DNA of 64,000 nucleotides from the NCBI RefSeq assembly GCF_024172085.1, contig NZ_JAMZDZ010000001.1:5890001-5954000 (forward strand), written 5' to 3'. Shown in pieces: positions 7,968 through 15,930 of this stretch. The translations under genes were made by a program, and so were the position numbers. The DNA is from Hamadaea flava. Its GTDB lineage: Bacteria > Actinomycetota > Actinomycetes > Mycobacteriales > Micromonosporaceae. Within the stretch, counting starts at the first letter, position 1, and each line of letters begins with the position of its first letter. The notes under the pieces are model-generated. The model was not told where the DNA came from. It saw nothing but the letters and a program-made list of their open reading frames with translations, and did no database searches.

Positions 7968-9871
7968 CCCGATGGGCTTGAGGCTGGCGCAGACGGAGGC
8001 TGGTCCAGCGGTTCGATGATGAGCGCGCCGTCGGTGGTGCAACGGGCGAGCATGATGTGGTCGTCGTCGTTGTACACCGCGCACGTGCCGTCCGGCAGCG
8101 GCTCTGGTATGACACGTCGGGCTTCGACGTCCCAGCGCCCCAGTCCTTCGCCGACGCTGCTCTCGGTGATGACATAGACGAGGACGGTGTGGCCTGACCG
8201 GTCCTGATAGGTGTGCAGCAGGTGCGACATCGGGGTCATCTGGTCGCCGGACCAGATCAGCTCGCCGGTGCCGGCGTCCCAGTAGTGCACGACACCGTCG
8301 AGGTCGAACCCGACGAGGATGTGCTGCCCGGCATTGGCGCGGACGACGGTCAAACCGCTCATATGGTCAAGGCCGCTGGCAAGTGGTTCGCCCATCGGTT
8401 GGCCGGTCGCCGCGTCCCAGCGGCGTACCTGTCCGGCTTCGCAGCCGGAGAACAGCGTCGCGACACCGTCCACCACTGCGGCGGCCACCACCTTCACGCT
8501 GATGGGATGGCCAGCCGACGGTTCTCCCAGCGATCGGCCGGTCGCAGCGTCCCACCGATACACAAGCCAGTCATGCCCAGCACCAGCGATCACGATTCGC
8601 CCATCGGGCAAGGTCACCGCTGCCACATCCCAGATCGTCATCGGCGTCTCATCCGGCGTCGGGTCGTGGACAGTCAATCGGGGTGCGGCCACACGGACGA
8701 TGCCGTCCTCATCGGCTCCCACGACCACTGTGCTGCCGTCGGCAAGCCCGGCGACGGCAACACCGAACCAACCCATACGTCTGAGGACGCCTAACAGCTG
8801 TCCCGTACGTACATCAAAGCTAGCGATTCGGCTGCGGGTTTCGACTACCAGCGTGATCTGTTCGCGGCCGATGCGTACGACGTCGACACGATTAGGGTTC
8901 CCGGCGTGCGGATGCACCACGGGCGCGACTTGCCGGCCGGTGACCAGGTCGAACTGCTGCACGCGTGTGTCCTCCGTTGCCGCCAGCAGCATCGGCCCTC
9001 CGTTCTCCTGGTGGACGGTGGTGAGCGCGCTGACGCGGTCGCCCACGGCGATCGGGTCACCAGTTGGTTCGCCGGTCAACGGATCCCACCGGTGCACGGT
9101 GTCGACGACCGCAGCAGCGAGCAGCCCACCGGCATACGTGACATCGCCGGGAAACCACGGCTGTCCCGGCGCCGGCTGCCAACCCGTGCTCAAGCTCTTC
9201 GTTACTCGCCGTCCGGTCGACAGATCCCCAACGTGGATGTTGCCGCTGGCGCTGGCGACGCCGACCAATCCGGGCCCGACTGAGAACACGGCAACTGGGA
9301 TACCGCATTTCGCCAGCGGTGTACCCACAGGTTGGCGGGTGACCGGATCCCAGGCTTTCACGAGCCCATCCGCTGCGCCGCTGACCAATACCGGGCCGGC
9401 GCCGCCGCCGTCGACCACAGCGAGGGACCAGATCGGCTGATCGTGTACCGGCCAGGGCTCGCCGGTGGGCTTACCGTCTACGGCGTTCCAGCTCCGCAGG
9501 TAGCCGTCGTCGCAGCCAACCACCATCACCGGACCCGGCGAACCGGCGACCACGGCCATCGGCAGGCGCGACGGCATGCCACGCATCGCCCAGTCCGTGA
9601 TCGGCGTCCCGATCGGTTCGCCGGTCGTCTGATTCCACCGCCACAAGCCGTAGCCGGCCGACCCGCCGACCACCAAGGGGCCGTCCGGCGAATCGGCGAT
9701 CGCAACAGCGGTAGGACCACCGAACGACGTCTGCGGAGCAAACATTGTCCCCGACGAAGGGCCTTTTGACGGGTCCCACAGCCGGACAGTGCCCTCAGCC
9801 ACAGACAGGCACTGCGACCGGTGTCCGAGCATCGCAGTCACGACGATCGGTGTTGCGTCAGGGATCCGCAT
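7889..9871 (-). CDS. WD-repeat beta-propeller protein, 3' end replaced by IS6 DNA
   Basis: About 660 residues from ATG. Repeats of the type GxVRLWD, GYGLWRWNQTTGEPIGTP, GYLRSWNAVDGKPTGEP and GLVKAWDPVTRQPVGTP recur every 40-45 residues. These are actinobacterial WD40 blades with the TGxPxGxP spacer, enough for one or two propellers. No signal peptide is visible and no effector domain remains. After about residue 634 the frame crosses the right end of the IS6 element (7967), and the final ~26 residues are read from IS DNA antisense to the transposase. The native C-terminus is therefore lost. Proteins of this type are often scaffold or NTPase-linked regulators; the role here is unknown. Confidence 0.8.
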   Translation of the reverse strand: MRIPDATPIVVTAMLGHRSQCLSVAEGTVRLWDPSKGPSSGTMFAPQTSFGGPTAVAIADSPDGPLVVGGSAGYGLWRWNQTTGEPIGTPITDWAMRGMPSRLPMAVVAGSPGPVMVVGCDDGYLRSWNAVDGKPTGEPWPVHDQPIWSLAVVDGGGAGPVLVSGAADGLVKAWDPVTRQPVGTPLAKCGIPVAVFSVGPGLVGVASASGNIHVGDLSTGRRVTKSLSTGWQPAPGQPWFPGDVTYAGGLLAAAVVDTVHRWDPLTGEPTGDPIAVGDRVSALTTVHQENGGPMLLAATEDTRVQQFDLVTGRQVAPVVHPHAGNPNRVDVVRIGREQITLVVETRSRIASFDVRTGQLLGVLRRMGWFGVAVAGLADGSTVVVGADEDGIVRVAAPRLTVHDPTPDETPMTIWDVAAVTLPDGRIVIAGAGHDWLVYRWDAATGRSLGEPSAGHPISVKVVAAAVVDGVATLFSGCEAGQVRRWDAATGQPMGEPLASGLDHMSGLTVVRANAGQHILVGFDLDGVVHYWDAGTGELIWSGDQMTPMSHLLHTYQDRSGHTVLVYVITESSVGEGLGRWDVEARRVIPEPLPDGTCAVYNDDDHIMLARCTTDGALIIEPLDQPPSAPASSPSGGPLRCGIGGRGEPSGSPVRSLGRVR

Positions 9872-9940
9872 GAGCGAGCAGCATACGGCCCGGCCGACGT
9901 ACAGGTGTTCCCCTGACCGCGGGGCAACGGCGCCCGGAGG

Positions 9941-10322
9941 TTAGCGGTCGACCACCCAGACCGTGCCGTCTGGCGCCGCCCCTGTCACGACGATGGAGGC
10001 GACGATCCTGAGCCTCTGCAAGGGGGACGGTGTCCTCGTCGGGGTACTCGTCGTGCTGCCCATTGGCCAGCACATATCCGCCGCTGTAACCCTGGGCGCC
10101 AGGTGTGGCGGCGTGCTCGCCTTCGTCAGACTCGTACCCTCGCAGGATCACCATCGCGCGCTGGGTGTTGGTCGCCAACGTCAGAGATCGCCCCGACGTG
10201 CTGGCCAGCGACATCTCAAGCTGCCCGTCCGCGATCCGGGCCCGGACCCGCTCAGGCAGCTGCGTCGGCGGCCCAGCCGGCTCGCCATCGATTGTCCAAG
10301 ACTCGGTCACGTCGGAAACCAT
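9941..10322 (-). pseudogene. Imm1-family immunity gene with a 2-bp frameshift
   Basis: Translation from ATG at 10322 gives an Imm1-like protein: RAMVILRGYESDEGEHAATPG, then SGGYVLANGQHDEYPDEDTVPLAEA. The frame then breaks. The correct end is in another frame: LRIVASIVVTGAAPDG and TVWVVDR, with stop at 9941-9943. The expected GCGCTC (Ala-Leu) reads GCTC near 10010, consistent with loss of one GC dinucleotide. The total of 382 bp is two short of 128 codons. Imm1 proteins typically end in exactly such an LRIVxxIVxTGxxP...WxVDR block. The frameshifted product would run on into the start of the WD-repeat gene. Confidence 0.75.
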
Positions 10323-10459
10323 CTCACGCTGGCCTGCTGACCCTGCTTCCCGGACGGGCGGCCTTGATCAACCTGCGGCTTCCGGTGCTCGTGGAGAACA
10401 CCGCACTCGGGTCGCCTACGCGATCGCGATGCCGCTCGATGACCACGTCAGCAGGACTT

Positions 10460-10570
10460 GTCCTGCACGGTGATTTGACGGCCTTTAACCTTACCGTCGC
10501 GGACCTGCACACCGACGAAGTCGCGACCGGCAAAGAGTCAGTCCTGGTGCGCAGAGAGGCGCCGCAAATG
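10460..10570 (+). pseudogene. HINT-domain remnant of a polymorphic toxin
   Basis: In one forward frame the translation reads FNLTVADLHTDEVATG, then ESVLVRRE. This matches the end of pretoxin HINT (intein-like) domains, which close with NLTVADxHTYYVxxGxxPVLVHN just before the toxin tip. The final catalytic Asn region is degraded (VLVRR), and no longer frame or toxin follows. Together with the Imm1 pseudogene next to it, this suggests a lost toxin gene. It rests on a short motif only. The rest of 10323-10704 shows nothing else I can support. Confidence 0.5.
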
Positions 10571-10704
10571 TTGGGGGTCGCCAACACGCCTAAGGTCGGC
10601 CGGCGTCTAGCTACCAGGACGGATCGTCGATCATCGACGTAAATATTGGGGCGCATGTTGAGAAAAGACTTCAACGTCATGTACTGGCAGCCTGAGGACG
10701 GCCC

Positions 10705-11076
10705 ATGGTCGGACACTGCCCGAGCGATCCAGACTGGATCGGCTACTTCGACGCCGCCGAATACTGTACGCAAGCAGGATCGTGCTACCTCGACCTACGA
10801 AAGTCTGAGACCGCCGACCAGTGGTTCGCTCAGGCGCTGAAGGCGATGCCTGCCGACAAGGGGTGCGACCGCGCCACTCACCTGCTACGCCGTGCCGAAA
10901 CCGCCGTCCGCAGCGGCATTTTCCTCGCCGCGGGCACATTCGCATGGGAGGCCAAGCCGCTGATGAAGACCGCACGAGCCGCCCGCAACGACGGCCGCCT
11001 GCGCGATCTCCAATGGAGCCTTCGCCGGCGCGGACCACGCGGCCGCGAACTGACCAACCGGCTCAGCCGCGGATGA
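10705..11076 (+). pseudogene. C-terminal TPR part of an XRE-type regulator
   Basis: About 123 residues from an ATG that follows an in-frame stop at 10693. It begins at DPDWIGYFDAAEYCTQAGSC, which in actinobacterial XRE-TPR regulators of about 400 residues lies in the last third (PxWIGYFDxAE...). Two TPR-like helices pairs follow (WFAQALKAMPADKGCDRATH, then TFAWEAKPLMKTARAARND). The DNA-binding N-terminus is missing. The stop overlaps the start of the following SDR gene (ATGA), so the pair once formed an operon. It could be a short expressed protein, but a 5'-truncated gene is likelier. Confidence 0.55.
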
Positions 11077-11790
11077 CCACCGCCTCCCGTCGGGTCGGGT
11101 TGGTTACCGGCGCCAACCGCGGCCTCGGATACGCCCTGTGCAGGGCACTTGCCCAGCAGGGCAAAAAGGTCTACCTGTCTGGACGCGACGCTGCGTTCGT
11201 CACCCAGGCCGCCGCCACTCTCGCGGCCGAAGGACTGCCCATCCGCCCGGTGACCTTCGACGTCACATCCGAAGCCTCCGTCAACACTGCGGTCGACCAG
11301 ATTATGGCGCAGCACGAGCGGATCGACGTCCTCATCTACAACGCGGGCATCGTCGGAGACGCCGGGCAGAAGGCCCCCCACCCCGACTTCCAGCGCGTCG
11401 AGCAGATCGTCGACACCAACCTCATGGGGGCATGGCGGTGCGTCGCCGCGGCCGCCCCGTACATGATCGCCGCAGGCTACGGCCGCATCGTCACCATCTC
11501 CAGCCGTCTCGCCGCCACCACCGCGACCCGGTGCCAACGGGGGAGTCAGCTACCGCGTCGCCAAAAGCGGCCTCAACACGCTGACCCGGGTACTGGCTGC
11601 CGAACTCGACGGCACCGGCGTACTCGTCAACGCCGTCGCGCCCCCACCCATCCAGACCCGCATGGCGCTCCCCGGCATCGAGACGATCACCGCCGAGGCA
11701 GCCGCCACCGACACCGTATGGCTGGCGACGCTTCCAGACGACGGGCCCAGCGGGGACCTGTGGACCGGTCGCCGAGAGAAGCCGTGGTAG
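11073..11790 (+). pseudogene. short-chain dehydrogenase/reductase, frameshifted
   Basis: Starts MTTASRRVGLVTGANRGLGYAL with the Rossmann TGxxxGxG motif, continues through YNAG (NAG motif, as IYNAGI) and VTISSRL (catalytic Ser region). Near 11530 the frame changes by one base. The correct continuation in the other frame gives ANGGVSYRVAKSGLNTLTRV, with the YxxxK catalytic pair, then VNAVAPPPIQTRMALPG, and ends LWTGRREKPW at TAG 11788-11790. One extra base in the CCCGG run around 11528-11532 explains it. Intact, it would be a ~240-residue NAD(P)-dependent oxidoreductase. If the sequence is correct the gene is dead. Confidence 0.8.
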
Positions 11791-11841
11791 CGGGTACCCA
11801 ACGTCGCGTCTTTGGTGTGGTTGTGACGGTCGTGTTAGTGA

Positions 11842-12978
11842 TCACGCAATGACTGGCCCGGCCGGGGGCAGCGGCACGATATCGGCACCGGTCGCCTGCA
11901 GAGCCAGATGCCATCGATCGAGTGCGGGCTGGATCGGGCTGATGTAGACGTACTGAGGGTCTTCTGAAGTCGAGTCGGAGCAGGTTCCGTCGTCCTTGCT
12001 GTGGTTGCCGCCGGTGATCGTTCCCACCGCGAGGACCAGCCCAGGCTGGACGGGATCCACCACGAACGCCGGCCCGCCGCTGTCCCCGTGGCATGCGCCC
12101 ACCGTTCCGGCTGGCACCTTGACCTTGATCATGCCCTTGAACTTCAGGTAGTCCGTCTGAAGAGCGACGATTTCGAGTCCGCATCGAACACCGGTGACTG
12201 CCCCGGACGCGCACAAGCTCTGACCGACACGCAGATCACGGGCGACGCCCGACGCGTACTTGACGAAGCGGCCGCCGGTGGGACCGTCTGCTACTCGCGG
12301 GTCAGCCGGGGCGGCGATGAGCCCAACATCGCTAGCAGCGTCGACGTCGGCGAACGTTCCGAACTTGCTGGAGTCATCAACGCCGCCGTTCAGGAACCCG
12401 CCTTCCTTGCCGTAGACCGCTCCCCCCGATGTGAGTACGCAGTGCCCAGCGGTCACGAGGTAACTGCGATCACCGGGACCTGTGACAGCAAATCCGGTAG
12501 TGCATTCTCCTCGAGCGTAGGTGATCCCTGAGCCGACCTCGGCGTAATAGAGCTGACCTGCGTAGTTACTGGTTGACGTCGTGGGCGTGTTGGTGGTGTC
12601 GGTGTGCAGGCGACCGAGAGGGTTGGTGGCGGCGCACGGTTCGACCTGGGTGTTGATGTCAGCGCCGGTGTCCAGCCAGACGTCGGCGATCCAGCCAGCC
12701 TCGTTGCCGGCGCTGTCGGTGACCCGATCCCAGTAGGGGTTGGTTCCGCCCGCTCCGGCGACCTGGTGATCGCCGACCCGGTAGCAGGTGACGGTGTAGA
12801 CGCTGGCTGCGGTGGCGGTGCCGATGACCGCTCCTTCGGGCTCGTCGCGCAGGTTCGCGTCGGCGAACGGCGTGCCCTGCACGGTGGAGGCGGGATCGGC
12901 CACGGCGATGCCGTGGCCGACCAAGGCAGCGATCGCGGCCGCGGCGGACGCAGTGGCAATGATGATCTGTCGCTTCAT
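11842..12978 (-). CDS. secreted trypsin-like serine protease with N-terminal SH3-like domain
   Basis: About 378 residues from ATG 12978, with a GTG nine bases upstream as alternative. A signal peptide (MKRQIII..., cut after AVA at about 27) is followed by an SH3-like domain at about 35-115 (DANLRDEP...VTCYRVGD...YWDRV...GWIADVWLDTG) and a Thr/Ser linker. The S1 protease domain has its full triad: His179 in VTAGHC, Asp217 in ASDVGLIAAP and Ser300 in CHGDSGGPAFV. The first ~116 codons and 55 bp upstream are identical to those of the transglycosylase gene at 14434 in opposite orientation. The upstream membrane regulator gene is on the same strand, ending about 110 bp before this start. The role is probably turnover of envelope or external proteins; substrate unknown. 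Confidence 0.9.
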   Translation of the reverse strand: MKRQIIIATASAAAAIAALVGHGIAVADPASTVQGTPFADANLRDEPEGAVIGTATAASVYTVTCYRVGDHQVAGAGGTNPYWDRVTDSAGNEAGWIADVWLDTGADINTQVEPCAATNPLGRLHTDTTNTPTTSTSNYAGQLYYAEVGSGITYARGECTTGFAVTGPGDRSYLVTAGHCVLTSGGAVYGKEGGFLNGGVDDSSKFGTFADVDAASDVGLIAAPADPRVADGPTGGRFVKYASGVARDLRVGQSLCASGAVTGVRCGLEIVALQTDYLKFKGMIKVKVPAGTVGACHGDSGGPAFVVDPVQPGLVLAVGTITGGNHSKDDGTCSDSTSEDPQYVYISPIQPALDRWHLALQATGADIVPLPPAGPVIA

Positions 12979-13033
12979 GCTGTCCACGGTCGCCGGCTAC
13001 CAGCGCAAGAGAAAGATCAATTGACCCCAGCAT
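12630..13033. repeat. 404-bp inverted repeat, left arm
   Basis: Its reverse complement equals 14379-14782 at every base I compared. It spans 55 bp of leader, the signal peptide and the first SH3-like domain of the protease. Flanks differ on both sides (junctions at 12630 and 13033). Identity over coding and non-coding bases points to recent duplication or ongoing gene conversion. Confidence 0.95.
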
Positions 13034-13087
13034 GGTGCGCAATTTGGACGCTCTGGGGACACGATGAGCGTCTGGTCTTGCCACGTC

Positions 13088-14215
13088 TCAGCAGTGTGCG
13101 ATGCCTGGTGAGTAGCCGTCCGCTGCGACCGGCGGAGTGTCGACCCAGAAGTCGTAGATCCAGCGGCCGTTGCTGAGCTTGTCCCAGGTCCGAAACTGCT
13201 GAGTGCGGTTGGATGGGTTGTAGTTCGTGCCGTCCCAATCTCCGTTGTTGATCTGGCAAACGATCTCCAGTACGTCGCCAGGCCATCGGGATGCGACCGC
13301 AGTGGCACCGGTGTTTGGTGCGACGCGTTCCCACACGCCTTCAGTGGCCGAGACCGAAATTGGGTAATGCCAGACCGGTGATGCGGGCGGGTTCTGCCCA
13401 GCGTTGCCGCTTGTGGGGGTGCTTTGCTGCGCTGGTGCGCCAGTGGTGACGTTCACGGCCGGACGCGATTTCTCCGTGCTGGCTGTCGTGGGACTGATCG
13501 ACCGGCTCGGGCCTGCGCTGGTCGGACCAGACGTGGTGGGGGTAGACGCCGACGTCAGGCTGGTGGTCGGGCGCAGTGGATGGTCATCGAAGATCCCTGT
13601 CGGCCACGCCGCGGGCGGCTGAGCGGTCGGTTGCGGTTCTTCGATGACGCTCCAAATCCAGACGGCCGTGGTAGTCAGCAACAGCGCCACCACGAGGGAG
13701 CCGATGGTCGCCCGCCGCTTCTGGCGCTCCATGCGAGTCTTCGGAATGGGCAACGCTACCGATTTGGGATCGTTCGCGCCTTCCTCGTACGCCTCGTGGA
13801 GTCTGCGTACGCGGTCTTCGACGACCCCGGCCATGCCCGGATCGCCCCACGGGTCTTCCGCCACGACAAGGGCCGGATACTCGTGGGACGGCGGCGTCAG
13901 CTCAGGCTCAGCCGAGTCTGGCTCGGCAGGCGCGGCGGATCGGTCAGCGTTCGCCGCACGAATTCGATGCACCGCCCGGACGAAGGCGTCAACGACGCTG
14001 GCATCGGCGCCCATGGCACGAACCAGCCCGGCGAACTGATCTGTATCGCGAGGCACGTTCGCGCCGCGTATCAGATTGCGCACTTGGTTGGGCGAGTAGC
14101 CTGACTGTTCCGATAGCAGCCTGATGGCCCGATTGCGGCGGCTGTGTAACGCGCTCAACTGCGCACCCAGGCTCGCCTTGTCGGTGATCGTTTCCGGATC
14201 GACGTCGAGGGCCAC
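13088..14215 (-). CDS. membrane-anchored HTH regulator with extracellular SH3-like domain
   Basis: About 375 residues from GTG 14215, chosen because GGGGAGG lies nine bases upstream; in-frame TTG 14284 is less likely. Residues about 15-80 form a helix-turn-helix region (LGAQLSALHSRRNRAIRLLSEQSGYSPNQVRNLIRG in outline). A charged linker is followed by one membrane span at about 168-188 (ATIGSLVVALLLTTTAVWIW) after a KTRMERQKRR stop-transfer. A Pro/Ser/Thr-rich stalk leads to a C-terminal domain with VWERVAPNTG, VLEIVCQINNGDWDG, FRTWDKLSNGRWIYDFWVDTP. That pattern matches the SH3-like domains of the three hydrolases around it. The topology (HTH inside, domain outside) suggests a one-component envelope sensor. 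The gene is flanked by the 404-bp inverted repeats. Confidence 0.85.
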   Translation of the reverse strand: MALDVDPETITDKASLGAQLSALHSRRNRAIRLLSEQSGYSPNQVRNLIRGANVPRDTDQFAGLVRAMGADASVVDAFVRAVHRIRAANADRSAAPAEPDSAEPELTPPSHEYPALVVAEDPWGDPGMAGVVEDRVRRLHEAYEEGANDPKSVALPIPKTRMERQKRRATIGSLVVALLLTTTAVWIWSVIEEPQPTAQPPAAWPTGIFDDHPLRPTTSLTSASTPTTSGPTSAGPSRSISPTTASTEKSRPAVNVTTGAPAQQSTPTSGNAGQNPPASPVWHYPISVSATEGVWERVAPNTGATAVASRWPGDVLEIVCQINNGDWDGTNYNPSNRTQQFRTWDKLSNGRWIYDFWVDTPPVAADGYSPGIAHC

Positions 14216-14378
14216 TGCGGCTGTCCTCCCCAGAATCGGCTGCTGGCCACCATTGTGCCGCACAGAGCAATCTGCATTGAACAAACAATTGGCCGATCAA
14301 GATGGCAGCTCAAAGCACAGTGGCCACCTCAACTGACCCAACCACTGACGCCGCGTCTCCACGGGAGAGCCCTGGTCG

Positions 14379-14782
14379 ATGCTGGGGTCAATTGATCTTT
14401 CTCTTGCGCTGGTAGCCGGCGACCGTGGACAGCATGAAGCGACAGATCATCATTGCCACTGCGTCCGCCGCGGCCGCGATCGCTGCCTTGGTCGGCCACG
14501 GCATCGCCGTGGCCGATCCCGCCTCCACCGTGCAGGGCACGCCGTTCGCCGACGCGAACCTGCGCGACGAGCCCGAAGGAGCGGTCATCGGCACCGCCAC
14601 CGCAGCCAGCGTCTACACCGTCACCTGCTACCGGGTCGGCGATCACCAGGTCGCCGGAGCGGGCGGAACCAACCCCTACTGGGATCGGGTCACCGACAGC
14701 GCCGGCAACGAGGCTGGCTGGATCGCCGACGTCTGGCTGGACACCGGCGCTGACATCAACACCCAGGTCGAACCGTGCGCCG
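14379..14782. repeat. 404-bp inverted repeat, right arm
   Basis: Identical to the reverse complement of 12630-13033. It covers the leader, signal peptide and first SH3-like domain of the transglycosylase-like gene. The 1345 bp between the arms hold only the membrane HTH regulator and its flanking control regions. Confidence 0.95.
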
Positions 14783-15864
14783 GTGCCACTGAGTACCAGC
14801 CCACGTTCCAGCTCAACTCGCTGAGCATGCAGACGCTAGGCACGCAGGTGCTGGGCGCGCTCGGCGCGGCATCCCACGCTGCGGGCGGCACCGGCCGGAC
14901 CGTCGCCGGCACGGTCGTCGCCGGCGAGAACCTCGCCGTCAAGACTGCCCCGTCGCTGTCGGCCCAGCGCGCCGGAATCGGCCTGCTGCCCTTCAACCAC
15001 AGCTACACGGTGGCCTGCTACCGCGACGGCGACGAGGTCAGCGGCCAGTACGGCACCAACCGGCACTGGGACCTGATCGTGGACCCCGCCGACCACGGCC
15101 GGGCCGTCGGCTACGTCGCCGACGTGTGGCTCAATACCGGCGGCGACATCACCACCCAGGTCGACGCCTGCGGCGACGTCACCATCGCCACCGGCCCGGA
15201 CTCCGCCATCCCTGGCCCTCACGGCAGCAAGGACGTCCCCACCGCCCACGCCGTCAAGATCACCTCTTCGGCGTCGACGGTCACCGGCCCGGAGGTGTCC
15301 TGCTTTGTGGGCCGCCACATCGAGTACAAGTGCCTGGCCCCGATCGTGAAGATCGACCTGGTGGCCAAGTACGCCGCGGCTGCGGACATCGATCCGCGCC
15401 TGGTGCTGACGATCCTGATGCGCGAGGAGAACAGCTTCGGTTACGGCCGCCCCGCCGAGGACATCAAGCTCTGGTTCGGCGCTAACTCCCGCGGCCTGGG
15501 CAACATGCACGAGAGCACCTTCAACGACACCAAGGCCAAGCACCCCGACGTGTTCGGTGACAAGCAGTGGGCCGATCTGACCGGCGACGACGAGCTGTCC
15601 ATCAAGGCCACCGCCTGGTACCTGCACGACCTGCGCGACCAGCTGCCCGCGACCTGGCGCGGCGACCACTCGCGCGACGAGCTGCTGGCCATCGGCTACA
15701 ACGGCGGCGCCGAGAACATGCAGCTCATCGCCGACGGCACGCCGCCCGGGGAGAAGGCGCGCAACTACGTCAACGGCGACTGGGCCAACTCCTACGGCGT
15801 CAACAGCTGGTGGTCGCGCGCCGACGAGCTGATCTGCCGCTCCGGCCTCTACCTCTGCCACTGA
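14434..15864 (+). CDS. secreted SLT-type lytic transglycosylase-like protein with two SH3-like domains
   Basis: About 476 residues from ATG 14434 (GTG 14425 possible). The signal peptide and first SH3-like domain are the same as in the protease at 11842. A second SH3-like domain (NLAVKTAPSLSAQRAGIGLL, VACYRDGDEVSG, YVADVWLNTGGD) lies at about 165-250. The C-terminal domain at about 300-460 has IDPRLVLTILMREENSFG with the likely catalytic Glu331 region, SRGLGNMHESTF, and ELLAIGYNGGAENM. This is the E, GLxQ/M and AYNxG order of SLT lysozyme-like enzymes that cleave peptidoglycan glycans. The glycan activity is inferred from this motif order. It forms a row with a CHAP gene after a strong hairpin. 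Confidence 0.88.
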   Translation: MKRQIIIATASAAAAIAALVGHGIAVADPASTVQGTPFADANLRDEPEGAVIGTATAASVYTVTCYRVGDHQVAGAGGTNPYWDRVTDSAGNEAGWIADVWLDTGADINTQVEPCAGATEYQPTFQLNSLSMQTLGTQVLGALGAASHAAGGTGRTVAGTVVAGENLAVKTAPSLSAQRAGIGLLPFNHSYTVACYRDGDEVSGQYGTNRHWDLIVDPADHGRAVGYVADVWLNTGGDITTQVDACGDVTIATGPDSAIPGPHGSKDVPTAHAVKITSSASTVTGPEVSCFVGRHIEYKCLAPIVKIDLVAKYAAAADIDPRLVLTILMREENSFGYGRPAEDIKLWFGANSRGLGNMHESTFNDTKAKHPDVFGDKQWADLTGDDELSIKATAWYLHDLRDQLPATWRGDHSRDELLAIGYNGGAENMQLIADGTPPGEKARNYVNGDWANSYGVNSWWSRADELICRSGLYLCH

Positions 15865-15879
15865 CCACAGGCCGACCCT

Positions 15880-15909
15880 GCGGAGGCCTGCCTGCGGGCA
15901 GGCCTCCGC
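15880..15909 (+). terminator. hairpin between the transglycosylase-like and CHAP genes
   Basis: Perfect 13-bp stem (15880-15892 with 15897-15909) around the loop TGCG. No T-run follows, as is usual in high-GC actinobacteria. It sits 16 bases after one stop and 21 before the next start, so it may cap the first mRNA or attenuate read-through. Confidence 0.8.
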
Positions 15910-15930
15910 ACACCCGAAGAGGAGAACCTC

